A stretch of DNA of 64,000 bases, taken from an uncultured Eubacteriales bacterium. Its GTDB lineage: Bacteria > Bacillota > Clostridia > Oscillospirales > Acutalibacteraceae. Made by a program: the position numbers and the translations under genes. Under the pieces are notes generated by a model that saw only the letters and a program-made list of their open reading frames with translations, had not been told where the DNA came from and made no database searches. Location: NCBI GenBank assembly GCA_900540085.1, contig UQEU01000006.1, forward strand, positions 62,001-126,000, read 5' to 3'. This document shows positions 38,613-47,244 of the stretch, piece by piece; position 1 is the first letter of the stretch, and the number at the start of each line of letters is the position of its first letter.

Positions 38613-39415
38613 TACAATTCCTCATGTGATAAATTCACAAGTTTTTCAGGATTTACACTTTCATCAACCATTGCTTCGGTTGATTTTTTTATATACAAAA
38701 GATACTCGATATTTCCTTCAGGGCCTTTTATTGGCGAGAATTCAAGTCCGAGTACGGAAAAACCGTTTTCACAAGCAAATCCTATAACTTTTTCTATAAC
38801 TTCAATATGTGTTGATGATTCTCTTACTACACCTTTTTTGCCGACTTTTTCTTTACCTGCTTCAAATTGAGGTTTTATAAGACAAACGGCAGTTGCATCA
38901 TCAGCAAGCAACTTATTCAAATTTGGTAAAATAAGTTTTAGTGAAATGAAAGAAACATCAACAGATGCAAAATCTATCGGCTCAGTTACTTTTTCCGAGT
39001 CAACATATCTAAAATTTGTTCTTTCAAGATTGACTACTCGCTCGTCTGTTCGCAATTTCCATGCAAGTTGACCATATCCGACATCTATCGAATAAACTTT
39101 TCTTGCACCGTTTTGGAGCATACAATCGGTAAAGCCACCGGTGGAAGCACCGACATCCATACAAACTTTGTCTTTAAGCGTAATAGGGAAAGAGTCCATT
39201 GCTTTTTCAAGTTTGAGTCCTCCCCTGCTTACATACTTCAAGGTATTTCCCCTAACCTCTAAAACATCGTCTTCTTTAAGCTCAAAGCCTGCTTTATCAA
39301 CTTTTTGATTATTTACATATACAAGTCCTGCCATAATTATGGCTTTTGCCTTTTCTCTGCTCGGAGCATATCCGCCCTCAAAAACAGCAACATCAAGGCG
39401 TGTTTTTTTAACCAT
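38612..39415 (-). CDS. tlyA: TlyA family rRNA 2'-O-methyltransferase
   Basis: A 267-residue protein with an N-terminal S4 RNA-binding domain (RLDVAVFEGGYAPSREKAKA, about 3-60) and an FtsJ-type methyltransferase domain (SAM loop CMDVGASTGGFTDCML). TlyA of mycobacteria methylates 16S and 23S rRNA ribose; in B. subtilis the gene is yqxC. The hemolysin label is historical. It overlaps dxs by 8 nt and lies in the usual dxs-tlyA-nadK order. Confidence 0.92.
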   Translation of the reverse strand: MVKKTRLDVAVFEGGYAPSREKAKAIIMAGLVYVNNQKVDKAGFELKEDDVLEVRGNTLKYVSRGGLKLEKAMDSFPITLKDKVCMDVGASTGGFTDCMLQNGARKVYSIDVGYGQLAWKLRTDERVVNLERTNFRYVDSEKVTEPIDFASVDVSFISLKLILPNLNKLLADDATAVCLIKPQFEAGKEKVGKKGVVRESSTHIEVIEKVIGFACENGFSVLGLEFSPIKGPEGNIEYLLYIKKSTEAMVDESVNPEKLVNLSHEEL

Positions 39416-41237
39416 TTTGAACCTCTTTAACTATTGAATTTACATCTAAACCGTAATGAGAAATCTGATGGTCAACAGGTGCTTGTTTGACAAACTCGGA
39501 ACTTATTGCTTTATAAACAAATTCACTGTGAATACCGTTTTGCAACAATAATGAAGCAAAATGGTCGCCTACACCGCCTTCGCAAATCGCTTCCTCATAA
39601 AAATATATTTTTTTAACATCTTTCAATTTATCAAAGCATTTTTCATCAATCGGTTTGATTTTATTTAATTTCAAAACAAAAGTATTTTTTAAAATATTTG
39701 AAGCCTTTGCACAATTTTCAAAAAGTCTGCCGTATGTTACTATACAAACATCTTTTGAACAATCGCCGTAGAACTGAAAATCTGCATCTTCTCTTTTATA
39801 ATCAGAAGGCAAATCGCACTCGTTTCCACGAGGATATCGAATGGCACAGGCGTTTTTTTCTTTATATATAGCTCTATAAAAATCATGCTCAAGTTCTTCA
39901 AAAGTTGACGGACAATATATTGAGAAATTCGGAACACTGTACAAAAATGAAGTGTCAAAAACTCCCTGATGACTTTCGCCGTCTTCTCCTACAAAACCTG
40001 CACGGTCAATAGCAAAAATAACTTTTAAATCCTGCATGGCAACATCGTGAATAACTTGGTCGAGCGAGCGTTGTAAAAATGTTGAATAGACTGCAAAAAC
40101 AGGTACCATTCCATTCTTTGCCAAACCGCCGCAAAAAGTAACAGCGTGTTCTTCGGCTATTCCTACATCAAAAAATCTGTCGGGATATTTTTCAGAAAAC
40201 TTTTTGAGTCCCGTTCCCTCTGCCATAGCAGCTGTTACGCAACAAATTCTTTGGTCTTTTGACGCAAAGTCAACCATTGCATCTCCGAATTTGGAAGAAA
40301 AAGTTTCACCATTTACACACGGTTCGCCTGTTTCTATATTGAATTTGCCGATACCGTGAAACATTGTGGGATTTTCTTCTGCATGACTGTAACCTTTTCC
40401 TTTAACTGTATTTACATGAATAAGTACTGAATGTTTACAGCCTTTTGCAACATTTAAAACATCAACCAAATCGTCGATATTATGACCATCGATTGGCCCG
40501 TAGTATCTTAACCCCAAATCTTCAAAGAAAGTATTTTTATAGATGCACTTTCTTATATCGGCATTCATTTTGTTAAAGGCTTTAAGCAATTTATTTCCAA
40601 ATACGGTTGAACCAAAGACTTTTCTTACTGCATTTTTAGAAACATTGTATCCACTTGAAACACGAACTTTTGTAAGGTTTTTTGCAAGTGAACCGACATT
40701 TTCAGAAATGCTCATATTGTTATCATTATAAATAATGATTAAATTTTTAATTCCGTTTGTATTATTTAAACCTTCATAAGCAAGACCGCCCGTCAAAGCA
40801 CCATCGCCGATAACTGCAATAACTTTTCCTTTATCGCCCCGTATCTGCTTCGCTGCAGCAAGACCTACTGCTGAAGATATGGAAGTAGAAGCGTGACCGC
40901 TTGAAAAAATATCATTTTCATTTTCAATAGGTCTTGTGAAACCGCTTATGCCGTTTTCACACCTAATAGTAGAAAATTTTTCGTTTCGTCCTGTGAGTAT
41001 TTTATGCGTGTAGCATTGATGACCGACATCAAAAACGATCTCATCAGTTGGCGAATTAAATACTTTATGAAGTGCTACGGTCAATTCTACCATACCTAAA
41101 TTTGAAGCCAAATGACCGCCTGTTTTAGATACTGTATTAATAAGTTTCTTTCTGATTTCCGAACACAATTCGTTGAGTTCTTTTTCGGATAAATTTTTTA
41201 TATCATCAGGAGAATTTACATTTTTTAGCAAACTCAT
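39408..41237 (-). CDS. dxs: 1-deoxy-D-xylulose-5-phosphate synthase
   Basis: A 609-residue thiamine-diphosphate enzyme that starts the MEP isoprenoid pathway from pyruvate and glyceraldehyde 3-phosphate. The TPP motif GDGALTGGLAYEGLNN, the FDVGHQCYTHKILTGR histidine block, and the transketolase-type AIDRAGFVGEDGESHQG region are present. It follows ispA by 33 nt, and together they supply farnesyl diphosphate for undecaprenyl lipid and quinone-like products. Confidence 0.96.
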   Translation of the reverse strand: MSLLKNVNSPDDIKNLSEKELNELCSEIRKKLINTVSKTGGHLASNLGMVELTVALHKVFNSPTDEIVFDVGHQCYTHKILTGRNEKFSTIRCENGISGFTRPIENENDIFSSGHASTSISSAVGLAAAKQIRGDKGKVIAVIGDGALTGGLAYEGLNNTNGIKNLIIIYNDNNMSISENVGSLAKNLTKVRVSSGYNVSKNAVRKVFGSTVFGNKLLKAFNKMNADIRKCIYKNTFFEDLGLRYYGPIDGHNIDDLVDVLNVAKGCKHSVLIHVNTVKGKGYSHAEENPTMFHGIGKFNIETGEPCVNGETFSSKFGDAMVDFASKDQRICCVTAAMAEGTGLKKFSEKYPDRFFDVGIAEEHAVTFCGGLAKNGMVPVFAVYSTFLQRSLDQVIHDVAMQDLKVIFAIDRAGFVGEDGESHQGVFDTSFLYSVPNFSIYCPSTFEELEHDFYRAIYKEKNACAIRYPRGNECDLPSDYKREDADFQFYGDCSKDVCIVTYGRLFENCAKASNILKNTFVLKLNKIKPIDEKCFDKLKDVKKIYFYEEAICEGGVGDHFASLLLQNGIHSEFVYKAISSEFVKQAPVDHQISHYGLDVNSIVKEVQNG

Positions 41238-41270
41238 ATAAACCCTCTTTTCTAAAATTGAACAAATTAA

Positions 41271-42146
41271 TTAATAATCTCTTTCAGCTAAATAATTTGC
41301 TATATAAGTTAAAATACCGTTACTGTCAATTTTTTCCACTGCACTGACTGCTTTTGCAGTATAACCTACAACATCATTTGAAGAATTTTCAATTCCTTTT
41401 AATGAAACATAAGTCATTTTACTGTTTGATTTGTCACTGCCTGTCGGTTTACCCATTTTATCACTATTTCCGATTATGTCAAGAATGTCATCTTTAATTT
41501 GAAAAGCCATACCGATATCGTGGGCATATTCTTTTGCCAAAAGAATGGTCTTATCATCTGCATTTGCTGCTATACAACCGAGAACACAGGCAGATTCAAG
41601 CAAAGCCCCCGTTTTTAACTTATGAACAGATTTAATCTGCTCAATATTCGGACTCTTGCTTTCATACAATAAATCAATAACCTGTCCGCCTATCATACCG
41701 AGACCGCCTGCGCACTTTGACAATTCGATAACGGCTTTGCTGTTTTGTTCGGCACTTAAATTTGATTTACAAATCAATCCGAATGCTTCTGTCAAAAGCA
41801 AATCACCGGCGAGCAAAGCCGTACTTTCACCGAATGCAATATGACACGACGGTTTTCCCCGTCTTAAATCGTCATTATCCATACACGGCAAATCATCGTG
41901 TATCAGCGAATAAGTGTGTATAAATTCAACTGCACAGGCATAATTTAAAGCATCTTCTTTTTTACAACCGAATGCTTTTGCAAACTCAAGACACAAAACA
42001 GGTCGAATACGCTTTCCGCCGTTTTCAAGACTGTATCTTGCAGCATCAATTACACTGTCCTGTCCGTCTTTTGCAGTAGGTAAAAAATCAAGTAAATGTG
42101 AATTTATATATTCAACATCTTCATTTAAAACATCTTTAAAATTCAT
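41271..42146 (-). CDS. ispA: Polyprenyl synthetase (farnesyl diphosphate synthase type)
   Basis: A 291-residue trans-prenyltransferase. The first aspartate-rich motif is DDLPCMDND followed by RRGKPSCH, and the second is QIKDDILDI. The residues just before the first motif and the operon position (xseB-ispA-dxs) match B. subtilis IspA/YqiD, so the C15 product is likely, though chain length is inference. It begins directly after xseB. Confidence 0.93.
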   Translation of the reverse strand: MNFKDVLNEDVEYINSHLLDFLPTAKDGQDSVIDAARYSLENGGKRIRPVLCLEFAKAFGCKKEDALNYACAVEFIHTYSLIHDDLPCMDNDDLRRGKPSCHIAFGESTALLAGDLLLTEAFGLICKSNLSAEQNSKAVIELSKCAGGLGMIGGQVIDLLYESKSPNIEQIKSVHKLKTGALLESACVLGCIAANADDKTILLAKEYAHDIGMAFQIKDDILDIIGNSDKMGKPTGSDKSNSKMTYVSLKGIENSSNDVVGYTAKAVSAVEKIDSNGILTYIANYLAERDY

Positions 42147-42335
42147 TTATTCTTCCTCAGAAATATCTGTGATTTTTTGTTTTGCATTTTTTAAGAGTTC
42201 ATTGCAGTATGAACAAAGTTTCGTTCCTTCTTCAAAAAGTTTCATACTTTCATCAAGAGATTTATCTCCACTTTCAAGCGCCTCAACAATCTCTTCAAGT
42301 CTGCTTACGGCGTCTTCATATTTCATCTTTTTCAT
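42147..42335 (-). CDS. xseB: Exodeoxyribonuclease VII small subunit
   Basis: A 62-residue XseB: MKYEDAVSRLEEIVEALESG, then LDESMKLFEEGTKLCSYC, a two-helix protein that caps the large subunit. I chose the ATG at 42335, with AGAGG upstream, inside the last codons of xseA (20-nt overlap); the frame from 42380 would add 15 residues read out of xseA. A second ATG three codons on is also possible. Confidence 0.93.
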   Translation of the reverse strand: MKKMKYEDAVSRLEEIVEALESGDKSLDESMKLFEEGTKLCSYCNELLKNAKQKITDISEEE

Positions 42336-43530
42336 TTTCAAAAACCTCTGTAACTGTACACTGTGCAGTTCCGTCTGCAAAAGTTACTGTAATATTATCG
42401 TTTTTACCGACATTTTTAACTGATTTTAAACAACCGTTTTCATTTGAAGCAATAGTATATCCTCTTGCCAAAACCGACAACGGACTCAGAATATCCAACT
42501 GTCTGCAAACGGCTGAAAAATCTTTTTCTCTATTTTCTATATATAAATTATATGATTTTTTTAAATTTTCTTCAAGTTTATTTAATTTTTCAGAAATCGG
42601 AAGAAAAACCGATTTAAAATCATTGAATATATTTTTTTGCGATATTGCGTCTATTCTTTGTATTTCATTGTTTATTTTACTGTTTATATTACTTTCTAAT
42701 GAATATTTAAAACTTTTTATCAAGTCAAGTTCAGAATTTTTGTCAGGCACAACAATTTCGGCGGCAGCACTTGGAGTCGGAGCTCTTAAGTCGGCAACGA
42801 AATCACAAATTGTCCAATCTGTTTCGTGTCCGACGGCAGATACAACAGGAATATGGCACTTATAAACTGCTTCGGCAACTTCTTCGGAATTAAAAGCTGA
42901 CAAATCTTCAATACTTCCTCCGCCTCTGCCTAAAATAATGACATCAATATCTTCTCTCATTTCCAACAACGAAATTGCATTTACAATTTCACCGACAGCA
43001 TTTATACCCTGAACAGAAGCAGGAGAAAATACGATTTCAGCAAGTGGAAACCGTCTTGAAGTAACATTTATTATATCATGAAAAGCAGCACCTGCCGCTG
43101 AAGTTACAACACCTATTTTTTGCGGTCTTTGAGGAATTTCTTTTTTTATTTCCGTATCAAAATACCCTTTTTTGTAAAGTTTCTCTTTCAACTGCTCAAA
43201 AGCAAGGCTCATAGCACCTATACCGTCAGGCTGAATTTCATCTACATACAACTGATAAAGACCGTCCCTGTCATAGACAGAAATTTTACCTCTGCAAATG
43301 ACACTCATTCCATCGCACAAGTCAAATTTAATTCTTTGTGCATTCCAAGAAAACATCACACATTTCAACTGTGATTTATCATCTTTAAGCGAAAAATATA
43401 AATGTCCGCTTTTATAATAGTTTTTAAAATTTGTAATTTCACCGCTTATATAAACATTATTCAAGTTATTGTCCGAGTCAATAATTGATTTTAAATAAGT
43501 ATTGACTTGAGTAACGGTAATTACCTGCAT
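42316..43530 (-). CDS. xseA: Exodeoxyribonuclease VII large subunit
   Basis: A 404-residue XseA. An N-terminal OB-fold (VYISGEITNFKNYYKSGHLY) precedes the catalytic domain with GVVTSAAGAAFHDI and GRGGGSIEDLSAFN, a coiled coil, and a C-terminal beta segment (LARGYTIAS). It degrades single-stranded DNA to oligonucleotides. Its ATG shares one base with the stop of the TsaD-like gene (TAATG). Confidence 0.95.
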   Translation of the reverse strand: MQVITVTQVNTYLKSIIDSDNNLNNVYISGEITNFKNYYKSGHLYFSLKDDKSQLKCVMFSWNAQRIKFDLCDGMSVICRGKISVYDRDGLYQLYVDEIQPDGIGAMSLAFEQLKEKLYKKGYFDTEIKKEIPQRPQKIGVVTSAAGAAFHDIINVTSRRFPLAEIVFSPASVQGINAVGEIVNAISLLEMREDIDVIILGRGGGSIEDLSAFNSEEVAEAVYKCHIPVVSAVGHETDWTICDFVADLRAPTPSAAAEIVVPDKNSELDLIKSFKYSLESNINSKINNEIQRIDAISQKNIFNDFKSVFLPISEKLNKLEENLKKSYNLYIENREKDFSAVCRQLDILSPLSVLARGYTIASNENGCLKSVKNVGKNDNITVTFADGTAQCTVTEVFENEKDEI

Positions 43531-44450
43531 TATTTTCTACCTCGCTTCAGCCAAGCATAAACCGCTGTACCGACAGCATTGTCACAAGAAAACTCCGGCT
43601 TTGCAAACAATACAGAATAGTTGTCCTTGAAATACTTTGAAATCAAAGAATTACTCATCACTCCGCCTGCAAAGATTATATTCTTAATCTTGTATTTATC
43701 TATGGCAAAAAGCATCATTTCTTCCAATGAACGCTTTATATATTCTAAAATGAATTTTGCAATATCGCACTCATTTATACCCTGCTCTATCATTTTAAGT
43801 GCTTTATTTTCCACACCGCTCAAAGAGCAGTTGCCGTCTTTAACCGTTGGCTTAATTTTGAACTCTGCAACAGATTTAGATGCAAGTTCATCTATCTTTT
43901 TTCCGCACGGAAAATCGTATCCCAACTTAACGCCTATTCTGTCGATAAGTTGACCTGCTTTTAAATCTGTTGAAGACGCAATTATTTCGGCATTTATAAT
44001 ATTCTCTTTATCAGGTCTTACAAGAATTAAATCCGTAGTACCGCCCGATATATGAAAAGCCAAAAATTCATCATTCAAAAAATCAAAAGCAGACGCAGAA
44101 TAGACTGCCGCAAGAATATGTCCTATTTGGTGCGATGTTTCGTAATATTCACAATTTAAAACTTTTGATATAGACTTTGCAACCGATGTTCCTGCCAAAA
44201 AACAAGGCATATAGCTTCCTTCAACATTTCTCGGTCTTGAACTTACTGCAACTGCTTCTATACTTTTGTCGATATTTAATTCATCAAAAACAAGCGGTAA
44301 GTTTACCGTATGCTGAAATAAAGCATTACTTTGCCTTAAACCCCGTTCGCCTTTTTTTACACTCAACATAATTTTTTTATTGACAACTTTTCCGTTGTCC
44401 AGAAGTGCAACCGATGTTGTATAGTTGCTTGTATCTATACCTAAAAACAT
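43530..44450 (-). CDS. TsaD/Kae1-like paralogue
   Basis: A 306-residue ASKHA-fold protein of the Kae1/TsaD (old peptidase M22) family. Visible are the N-terminal phosphate loop LGIDTSNYTTSVAL, the metal-binding H107-x3-H111 (HQIGH), HISGGTTDL, FAGGVMSNS and CDNAVGTAVYAW near the end. TsaD proper makes the t6A tRNA base with TsaB/C/E and is usually about 340 residues; this protein is shorter and diverged (CDNAVG for CTDNAA). It may be a second, specialised copy; I cannot tell whether a canonical tsaD exists elsewhere. Its ATG abuts the nusB stop. Confidence 0.78.
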   Translation of the reverse strand: MFLGIDTSNYTTSVALLDNGKVVNKKIMLSVKKGERGLRQSNALFQHTVNLPLVFDELNIDKSIEAVAVSSRPRNVEGSYMPCFLAGTSVAKSISKVLNCEYYETSHQIGHILAAVYSASAFDFLNDEFLAFHISGGTTDLILVRPDKENIINAEIIASSTDLKAGQLIDRIGVKLGYDFPCGKKIDELASKSVAEFKIKPTVKDGNCSLSGVENKALKMIEQGINECDIAKFILEYIKRSLEEMMLFAIDKYKIKNIIFAGGVMSNSLISKYFKDNYSVLFAKPEFSCDNAVGTAVYAWLKRGRK

Positions 44451-44843
44451 TTACAAACTCCTGATATATGAACCTAAAATACCGTTTATAAACGAAGCAT
44501 CTTGCGTTGTTGCATATTTTTTAGCAAGTTCAACGCACTCGTTTACAGAAACTTCAGAAGGCACGTCTGAAATATGGTCGATTTCAAAAAATGCAAGCCT
44601 TAATAATGCAAGGTCAATTTTTGAAAGTCTGTTTACTTTCCAGCCATTTGAAAAATTTGATATTTTTTCATCTATTTCATTTTGCAAAGATATTACGCCA
44701 TCTAAAATGATTTTAGCATAATCACAAACTTTTTCTTCAAAATTGTCATTATAAATTTCAATCAATTCCTCATTGTCAACATCAGAAAAAATTTTTTCAA
44801 AAACAAGGACAAATGCCTGTTCTCTTTGTTCTGTTCTTTTCAA
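44451..44843 (-). CDS. nusB: Transcription antitermination factor NusB
   Basis: A 130-residue all-helical NusB: LKRTEQREQAFVLVFEKIF at the start, then VNRLSKIDLALLRLAFFEI and SVNECVELAKKYATTQDASF, the conserved RNA/S10-binding and C-terminal parts. It acts in rRNA antitermination. The start is a TTG at 44843 with GGAGG 9 nt upstream; the in-frame ATG at 44945 would read through the terminator hairpin and is rejected. Confidence 0.93.
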   Translation of the reverse strand: MKRTEQREQAFVLVFEKIFSDVDNEELIEIYNDNFEEKVCDYAKIILDGVISLQNEIDEKISNFSNGWKVNRLSKIDLALLRLAFFEIDHISDVPSEVSVNECVELAKKYATTQDASFINGILGSYIRSL

Positions 44844-44885
44844 ATATTCTGTCCTCCGTAAAATAAAATTTATTAAAAAAAATAA

Positions 44886-44912
44886 AACCGGACGCATACA
44901 CTGCGGCCGGTT
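44886..44912 (-). terminator. Terminator between the Asp23 gene and nusB
   Basis: AACCGG and CGCA arms pair with CCGGTT and TGCG around a 5-nt loop with one internal mismatch; on the minus strand TTTTATTTTTTTT follows. It may be partial, since nusB starts only 43 nt on without a clear promoter between. Confidence 0.7.
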
Positions 44913-44919
44913 AAAAATA

Positions 44920-45312
44920 TCATTCTTCAGTTTCGGTAGGTTCATCTTTCACAATCTCTGTATCAAAATCAATTCCGGCAATGATTACATTGACTTTAGA
45001 TACTTTTTTTCCTGTCATTGTGGTAACAGCATCTTTGACATTTGTTTGAATGTCGGAAGCAACGGATACAATTTTGTAACCCGGTTTCATATTTACATAG
45101 ATACTTACTTCTATATCTTCGCCGTTGTCTTTAATTCTGACGGGACTTGTTAATTTCAAACTGCCTTTTTTGATTGTCTCTACTACATCGAGAGGTTTTG
45201 TAGAAAGGCTTGAAACACCTTCAACATCTTTAGCAGCATTTATGGCAATAGACATTACTACTTCTTCCGAAATAACAAGTTCACCGAGATTTGTATCTGA
45301 TTTAATTTCCAT
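44920..45312 (-). CDS. Asp23/Gls24 family envelope protein (YqhY-like)
   Basis: A 130-residue Asp23-family protein (GELVISEEVVMSIAINAAKD, then VSIYVNMKPGYKIVSVASDI). In B. subtilis YqhY lies between accBC and nusB and affects acetyl-CoA carboxylase; accBC are absent here. The protein is cytosolic and membrane-associated in relatives. AGGAGG lies 6 nt before the ATG. It has its own SigA promoter. Confidence 0.9.
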   Translation of the reverse strand: MEIKSDTNLGELVISEEVVMSIAINAAKDVEGVSSLSTKPLDVVETIKKGSLKLTSPVRIKDNGEDIEVSIYVNMKPGYKIVSVASDIQTNVKDAVTTMTGKKVSKVNVIIAGIDFDTEIVKDEPTETEE

Positions 45313-45339
45313 GGATACGCCTCCTTTATTTTGAACATA

Positions 45340-45368
45340 ATTATAGCACTTATTTATGTTAAATACAA
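45340..45368 (-). promoter_or_regulatory. SigA promoter of the Asp23 gene
   Basis: TTGTAT (45368-45363), 17 nt, TATAAT (45345-45340) on the minus strand, 28 nt before the ATG. Confidence 0.7.
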
Positions 45369-45400
45369 GAATAAATTATGTCTTTTAATTTTTAATTAAT

Positions 45401-46234
45401 TCATTTCGACTGAATAATGGAAATATTCTCGTAAGAACAACCAAGTTGGTCAATGGCTATTTCTTTAATTTGCAAAACGGTTTTATCCTCCAATTTTTGA
45501 GAATCTACAACAATTTGCACATTTTGACCGTCGTCACTGACTATTGCCAAGCAGTTATTTATTCCTTTTGCCTTTACGAGAGTTTCAATTTTGTTTTCAA
45601 TCGTTATGTATGTTGATATTTTATTGATTTTTTCATTTGCTTCTTTTTTTGTTGACTCTGACACATTGCTGTTTTTTGCAATAGATTTTAAATTTTCAAG
45701 TGCTTCGTCACGGGTTTTTTGTCTTTCTACTCTTGCAGATGAAAAATATTCGCTTTGAGTTGTAGGCTCGGTAGTTGCGTCAACATAAGTCGCTTCGCCT
45801 ATCGTTTTATTTTTCTCTGTAATAGATGATAAAACAGGTTTTACGGTTTTTGAAAGGTCACTTTTTTCCCAATACCAATTTCCGACAACACCGACTGCCA
45901 AAATCAAAATCATAACTGAAACTGTCGTTCTGAATCTTTTATTTTTTGATGATTTTTTTTTGCCTTTAACTTCATCATTTATAATTATTTCATTTATATC
46001 GTTTTCACTTTCAAAATCAAGTTTTTTATCGCCTTTATTTACACTGTCATTTTCGTTTTCTGCCAGATTGTCAATTTCTGCATTTTCCGTTATCGGTTTG
46101 ATATTTTCTTCAATATCTGTTTTTTCACTTTCAGAAGTATCTGAATTATTTAATTTAAGTTTTTTTAATAAACTTTTATCTTTGCTTTCTGCCTCAAGAT
46201 TTTTAAGTTGTTCGTTAAAATTCATATCGTTCAC
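45401..46234 (-). CDS. spoIIIAH: Stage III sporulation protein AH
   Basis: A 277-residue single-pass protein. A long acidic cytoplasmic part (1-95) precedes one membrane helix (about 100-117, VSVMILILAVGVVGNWYW) and the conserved extracytoplasmic YscJ/FliF-like domain beginning near EYFSSARVERQKTRDEAL. It forms the mother-cell ring that binds SpoIIQ (or its clostridial counterpart) across the intermembrane space. The N-terminal tail is longer than in B. subtilis (218 residues in total there). Confidence 0.93.
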   Translation of the reverse strand: MNDMNFNEQLKNLEAESKDKSLLKKLKLNNSDTSESEKTDIEENIKPITENAEIDNLAENENDSVNKGDKKLDFESENDINEIIINDEVKGKKKSSKNKRFRTTVSVMILILAVGVVGNWYWEKSDLSKTVKPVLSSITEKNKTIGEATYVDATTEPTTQSEYFSSARVERQKTRDEALENLKSIAKNSNVSESTKKEANEKINKISTYITIENKIETLVKAKGINNCLAIVSDDGQNVQIVVDSQKLEDKTVLQIKEIAIDQLGCSYENISIIQSK

Positions 46235-46241
46235 CCATTAT

Positions 46242-46763
46242 TTAATTATTTTTTATTTTGGAAACGGAAATTCGATTTACAGAAATGTTGAACAGTGCCG
46301 TAACACTGTTTACAATCTTTTCCTTTGTATGTATATCGTCTCCACCGTCACAAACTACTGCAACGCCTTTTACTTCAGGAAAATATTGCTTTATTAAAAT
46401 CGGATTATCCCCGTTTTCGCCGTCATAAATTACATAATCATTTTCATATTCTGTTTTCTTTTCATCTGTTTTTTCCGTACTGTTTTGTGCATAAACATTT
46501 TCATTGGTATCACATAAAGTAATCATTATTTCACAATTTCCGACACCGTCAATAGATGAAATTACATTTGTCAACTCATCTTCAAGTTGTTTTTTATACT
46601 CATTCCAATCTTGCGTTTCAATGCTTTTAGCTTTCTCTTTTTTTTCGGCAGGAAATATACTTGTACCGGCTATTAAAAGCATTCCGACAAGACCAAGTGC
46701 AACAATTATTTTAAGTTTGTTATTTGAATTTAAAACAAAACTTTTAATCTTTTCCATATTCAT
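46242..46763 (-). CDS. spoIIIAG: Stage III sporulation protein AG
   Basis: A 173-residue protein with one N-terminal membrane helix (about 17-36) and a ring-building domain (ELTNVISSIDGVGNCEIMIT and GVAVVCDGGDD). It forms a large ring in the channel linking mother cell and forespore. The ATG shares a base with the AF stop. The spoIIIAH ATG is 8 nt on. Confidence 0.93.
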   Translation of the reverse strand: MNMEKIKSFVLNSNNKLKIIVALGLVGMLLIAGTSIFPAEKKEKAKSIETQDWNEYKKQLEDELTNVISSIDGVGNCEIMITLCDTNENVYAQNSTEKTDEKKTEYENDYVIYDGENGDNPILIKQYFPEVKGVAVVCDGGDDIHTKEKIVNSVTALFNISVNRISVSKIKNN

Positions 46764-47230
46764 TAGTATTCTTCACCGTTCAAAATTATTTCTGCATTTA
46801 TGCCTAATTTTTCTTCTATTATTTTATTAACGGTTTCGGCGTTATATTCCGACGGAACTGAAACAGATATTTTTTCTGCTGTTATTTCATTGTCTTTCAT
46901 AGTTGCAGTAATGTTAACTTGTGCATTATAAATTTCATTTTCTTCAAGTGTATTTAAAATTGTTTTTTTAAGACTTTTTTTTGCAAGTTCAACATTGATT
47001 TCACTGTAATCCTGCAAAGTATCGCTTGATTGTGATTTTACAGACGATTTGTTATTTATATCGGATAAATCAAAATGAGCAACAGGTAAAATAAAAGATA
47101 CAAAAATAAATACGGCAATTATAATTCTCATAGTTTTTCCCATTGAAGATTTTGGTACAAGAAGAGAAAAAACAGTTGCAAGTAAAACCGTAATACAAAT
47201 TGAAAGAGTCCAAGTTTTTATAAATTCCAT
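46763..47230 (-). CDS. spoIIIAF: Stage III sporulation protein AF
   Basis: A 155-residue protein with two N-terminal membrane helices (WTLSICITVLLATVFSLLV, then IIIAVFIFVSFILPVAHF) and a small soluble ring-building domain at the C-terminus. Order in the operon and length fit AF. It follows AE by 15 nt. Confidence 0.9.
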   Translation of the reverse strand: MEFIKTWTLSICITVLLATVFSLLVPKSSMGKTMRIIIAVFIFVSFILPVAHFDLSDINNKSSVKSQSSDTLQDYSEINVELAKKSLKKTILNTLEENEIYNAQVNITATMKDNEITAEKISVSVPSEYNAETVNKIIEEKLGINAEIILNGEEY

Positions 47231-47244
47231 ATTTACACCTATAA

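Noticed and set aside
42182..42865. 227-codon open frame on the plus strand
   Set aside because: It is fully antisense to xseB/xseA, which have all conserved motifs; its protein is low-complexity Ser/Phe/Leu.
44844..44945. N-terminal extension of nusB
   Set aside because: It reads through the terminator hairpin; the TTG at 44843 has GGAGG and starts where NusB family members start.
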